Shown piece after piece: positions 56,116-56,492 of a DNA stretch of 56,492 nucleotides. Both the position numbers and the translations under genes were made by a program. The DNA comes from an uncultured beta proteobacterium (GTDB taxonomy: Bacteria; Pseudomonadota; Gammaproteobacteria; Burkholderiales; Burkholderiaceae_C). Numbering within the stretch: position 1 is the stretch's first letter; each line of letters begins with the position of its first letter. The notes beneath the pieces are model-generated. The model searched no databases. It worked only from the letters and a program-made list of their open reading frames with translations, and was not told the DNA's origin. The stretch spans positions 1 through 56,492 of the forward strand of contig CAIWNX010000001.1 in the NCBI GenBank assembly GCA_903914175.1. Reading direction: 5' to 3'.

Positions 56116-56397
56116 ATGAAACTTCTTGCATTGCTGTTGATTCTGTTCGCGCTGGTCGCCTGCGGCGGCGGTGGCGGCGACCCGGGCGCCAGCTCAGGTT
56201 CGGGTGCTGTGGCTTCTGGCAGCCTGTGCGGGCACGACGTGGGCCCCAACCTGATCGAAGGGACGGTGAGCAAGGTGCACGACGGCGACACCATCACCGT
56301 CAATGGCGAGAGCATCCGGCTCGACGGCATCGCCCCGATGGCCACTCAAAGGGCCCCACTTATGGCCAGTCAAACTGCTCCACCCCGACCACCGTAA
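56116..56397 (+). pseudogene. Truncated thermonuclease-like lipoprotein
   Basis: The product starts with a lipoprotein signal (LLLILFALVACGGGGG) and then the opening of a staphylococcal-nuclease-like domain: GTVSKVHDGDTITVNGESIRLDGI. In intact members this continues with DAPE and the catalytic residues. Here, from about 56332, the frame continues as an unrelated Pro/Thr-rich stretch ending at 56397. The core and active site are therefore missing. The break coincides with sequence resembling a mobile-element end. The gene is probably inactive, its remainder lying beyond the element outside the window. Confidence 0.65.
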
Positions 56398-56492
56398 ATT
56401 GATTTGCTGACCTGGGCGCACCAGTAGCTCGGAGGTCACCGGGCAGGACGTTACTTTCACCCCCTCACCTTTGAGGGGATAACCGGAGTGAA
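56333..56492. mobile_element. Possible insertion-sequence end
   Basis: From the break in the nuclease gene, two similar stretches follow: GGCCACTCAAAG (56340-56351) and GGCCAGTCAAAC (56366-56377), 26 bp apart. Multiple repeats at a terminus recall IS21-family ends. The last bases (CCCCTCACCTTTGAGGGG, 56459-56476, a hairpin) may belong to the element. No transposase frame is within the window, so the family assignment is tentative. Confidence 0.4.

Overview
The window looks like a chromosomal segment of a Burkholderiales betaproteobacterium. Its GC-rich codon use, the nuo-NUDIX-DUF1178 order, the intergenic repeat families and the gene content recall Comamonadaceae such as Rhodoferax. This placement is inferred from gene content, not from a marker gene. 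The left edge cuts into nuoG. The right edge lies in what looks like the end of a mobile element that has interrupted a small nuclease gene.

Positions 1-10885 hold the end of the complex I operon (nuoG' to nuoN), followed by a NUDIX hydrolase and a DUF1178 protein. nuoL carries an in-frame tandem duplication of 217 codons, giving 887 residues. A large NAD-dependent glutamate dehydrogenase follows (10929-15683). Positions 15809-28445 are transport genes: a half-size ABC exporter, a divergent MarR-controlled tripartite EmrAB/NodT pump, a haem c lipoprotein, a secreted AttH/CrtC-like protein and an HlyD-ABC-ABC exporter. Palindromic repeats sit between some of these genes.

Positions 28571-51856 are the most unusual part. 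(1) A ribbon-helix-helix gene and an unknown gene precede a six-gene group-4-hydrogenase-like complex. Its large subunit has lost both Ni-Fe-binding CxxC motifs, so it resembles the poorly understood Ehr (energy-converting-hydrogenase-related) complexes. (2) A decahaem MtrA/MtoA/PioA-type cytochrome, its MtrB/PioB-type outer-membrane barrel and a dihaem cytochrome c form one operon. They are divergent from an OmpR/QseC-type two-component system, and a TAT-exported HiPIP follows. This is a plausible extracellular electron conduit of Fe(II)-oxidation (Pio/Mto) or Fe(III)-reduction type. (3) A HupK/HoxV-like protein and a cytoplasmic H2-sensing hydrogenase (HoxBC) lie next to a PAS histidine kinase (HoxJ). 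The HoxA-type response regulator and the energy-yielding hydrogenase would have to lie outside the window.

Positions 51909-56492 hold unrelated genes: an exported 2-keto-4-pentenoate-hydratase-like protein, a flavin reductase, small membrane proteins, a VOC protein, a lone MlaF-like ATPase divergent from a MarR regulator, and the interrupted thermonuclease-like lipoprotein.

Taken together, the genes suggest a respiratory generalist that can use inorganic electron sources (H2, possibly Fe). Complex I and the Ehr complex would connect ferredoxin/NADH and quinone pools to the proton gradient.
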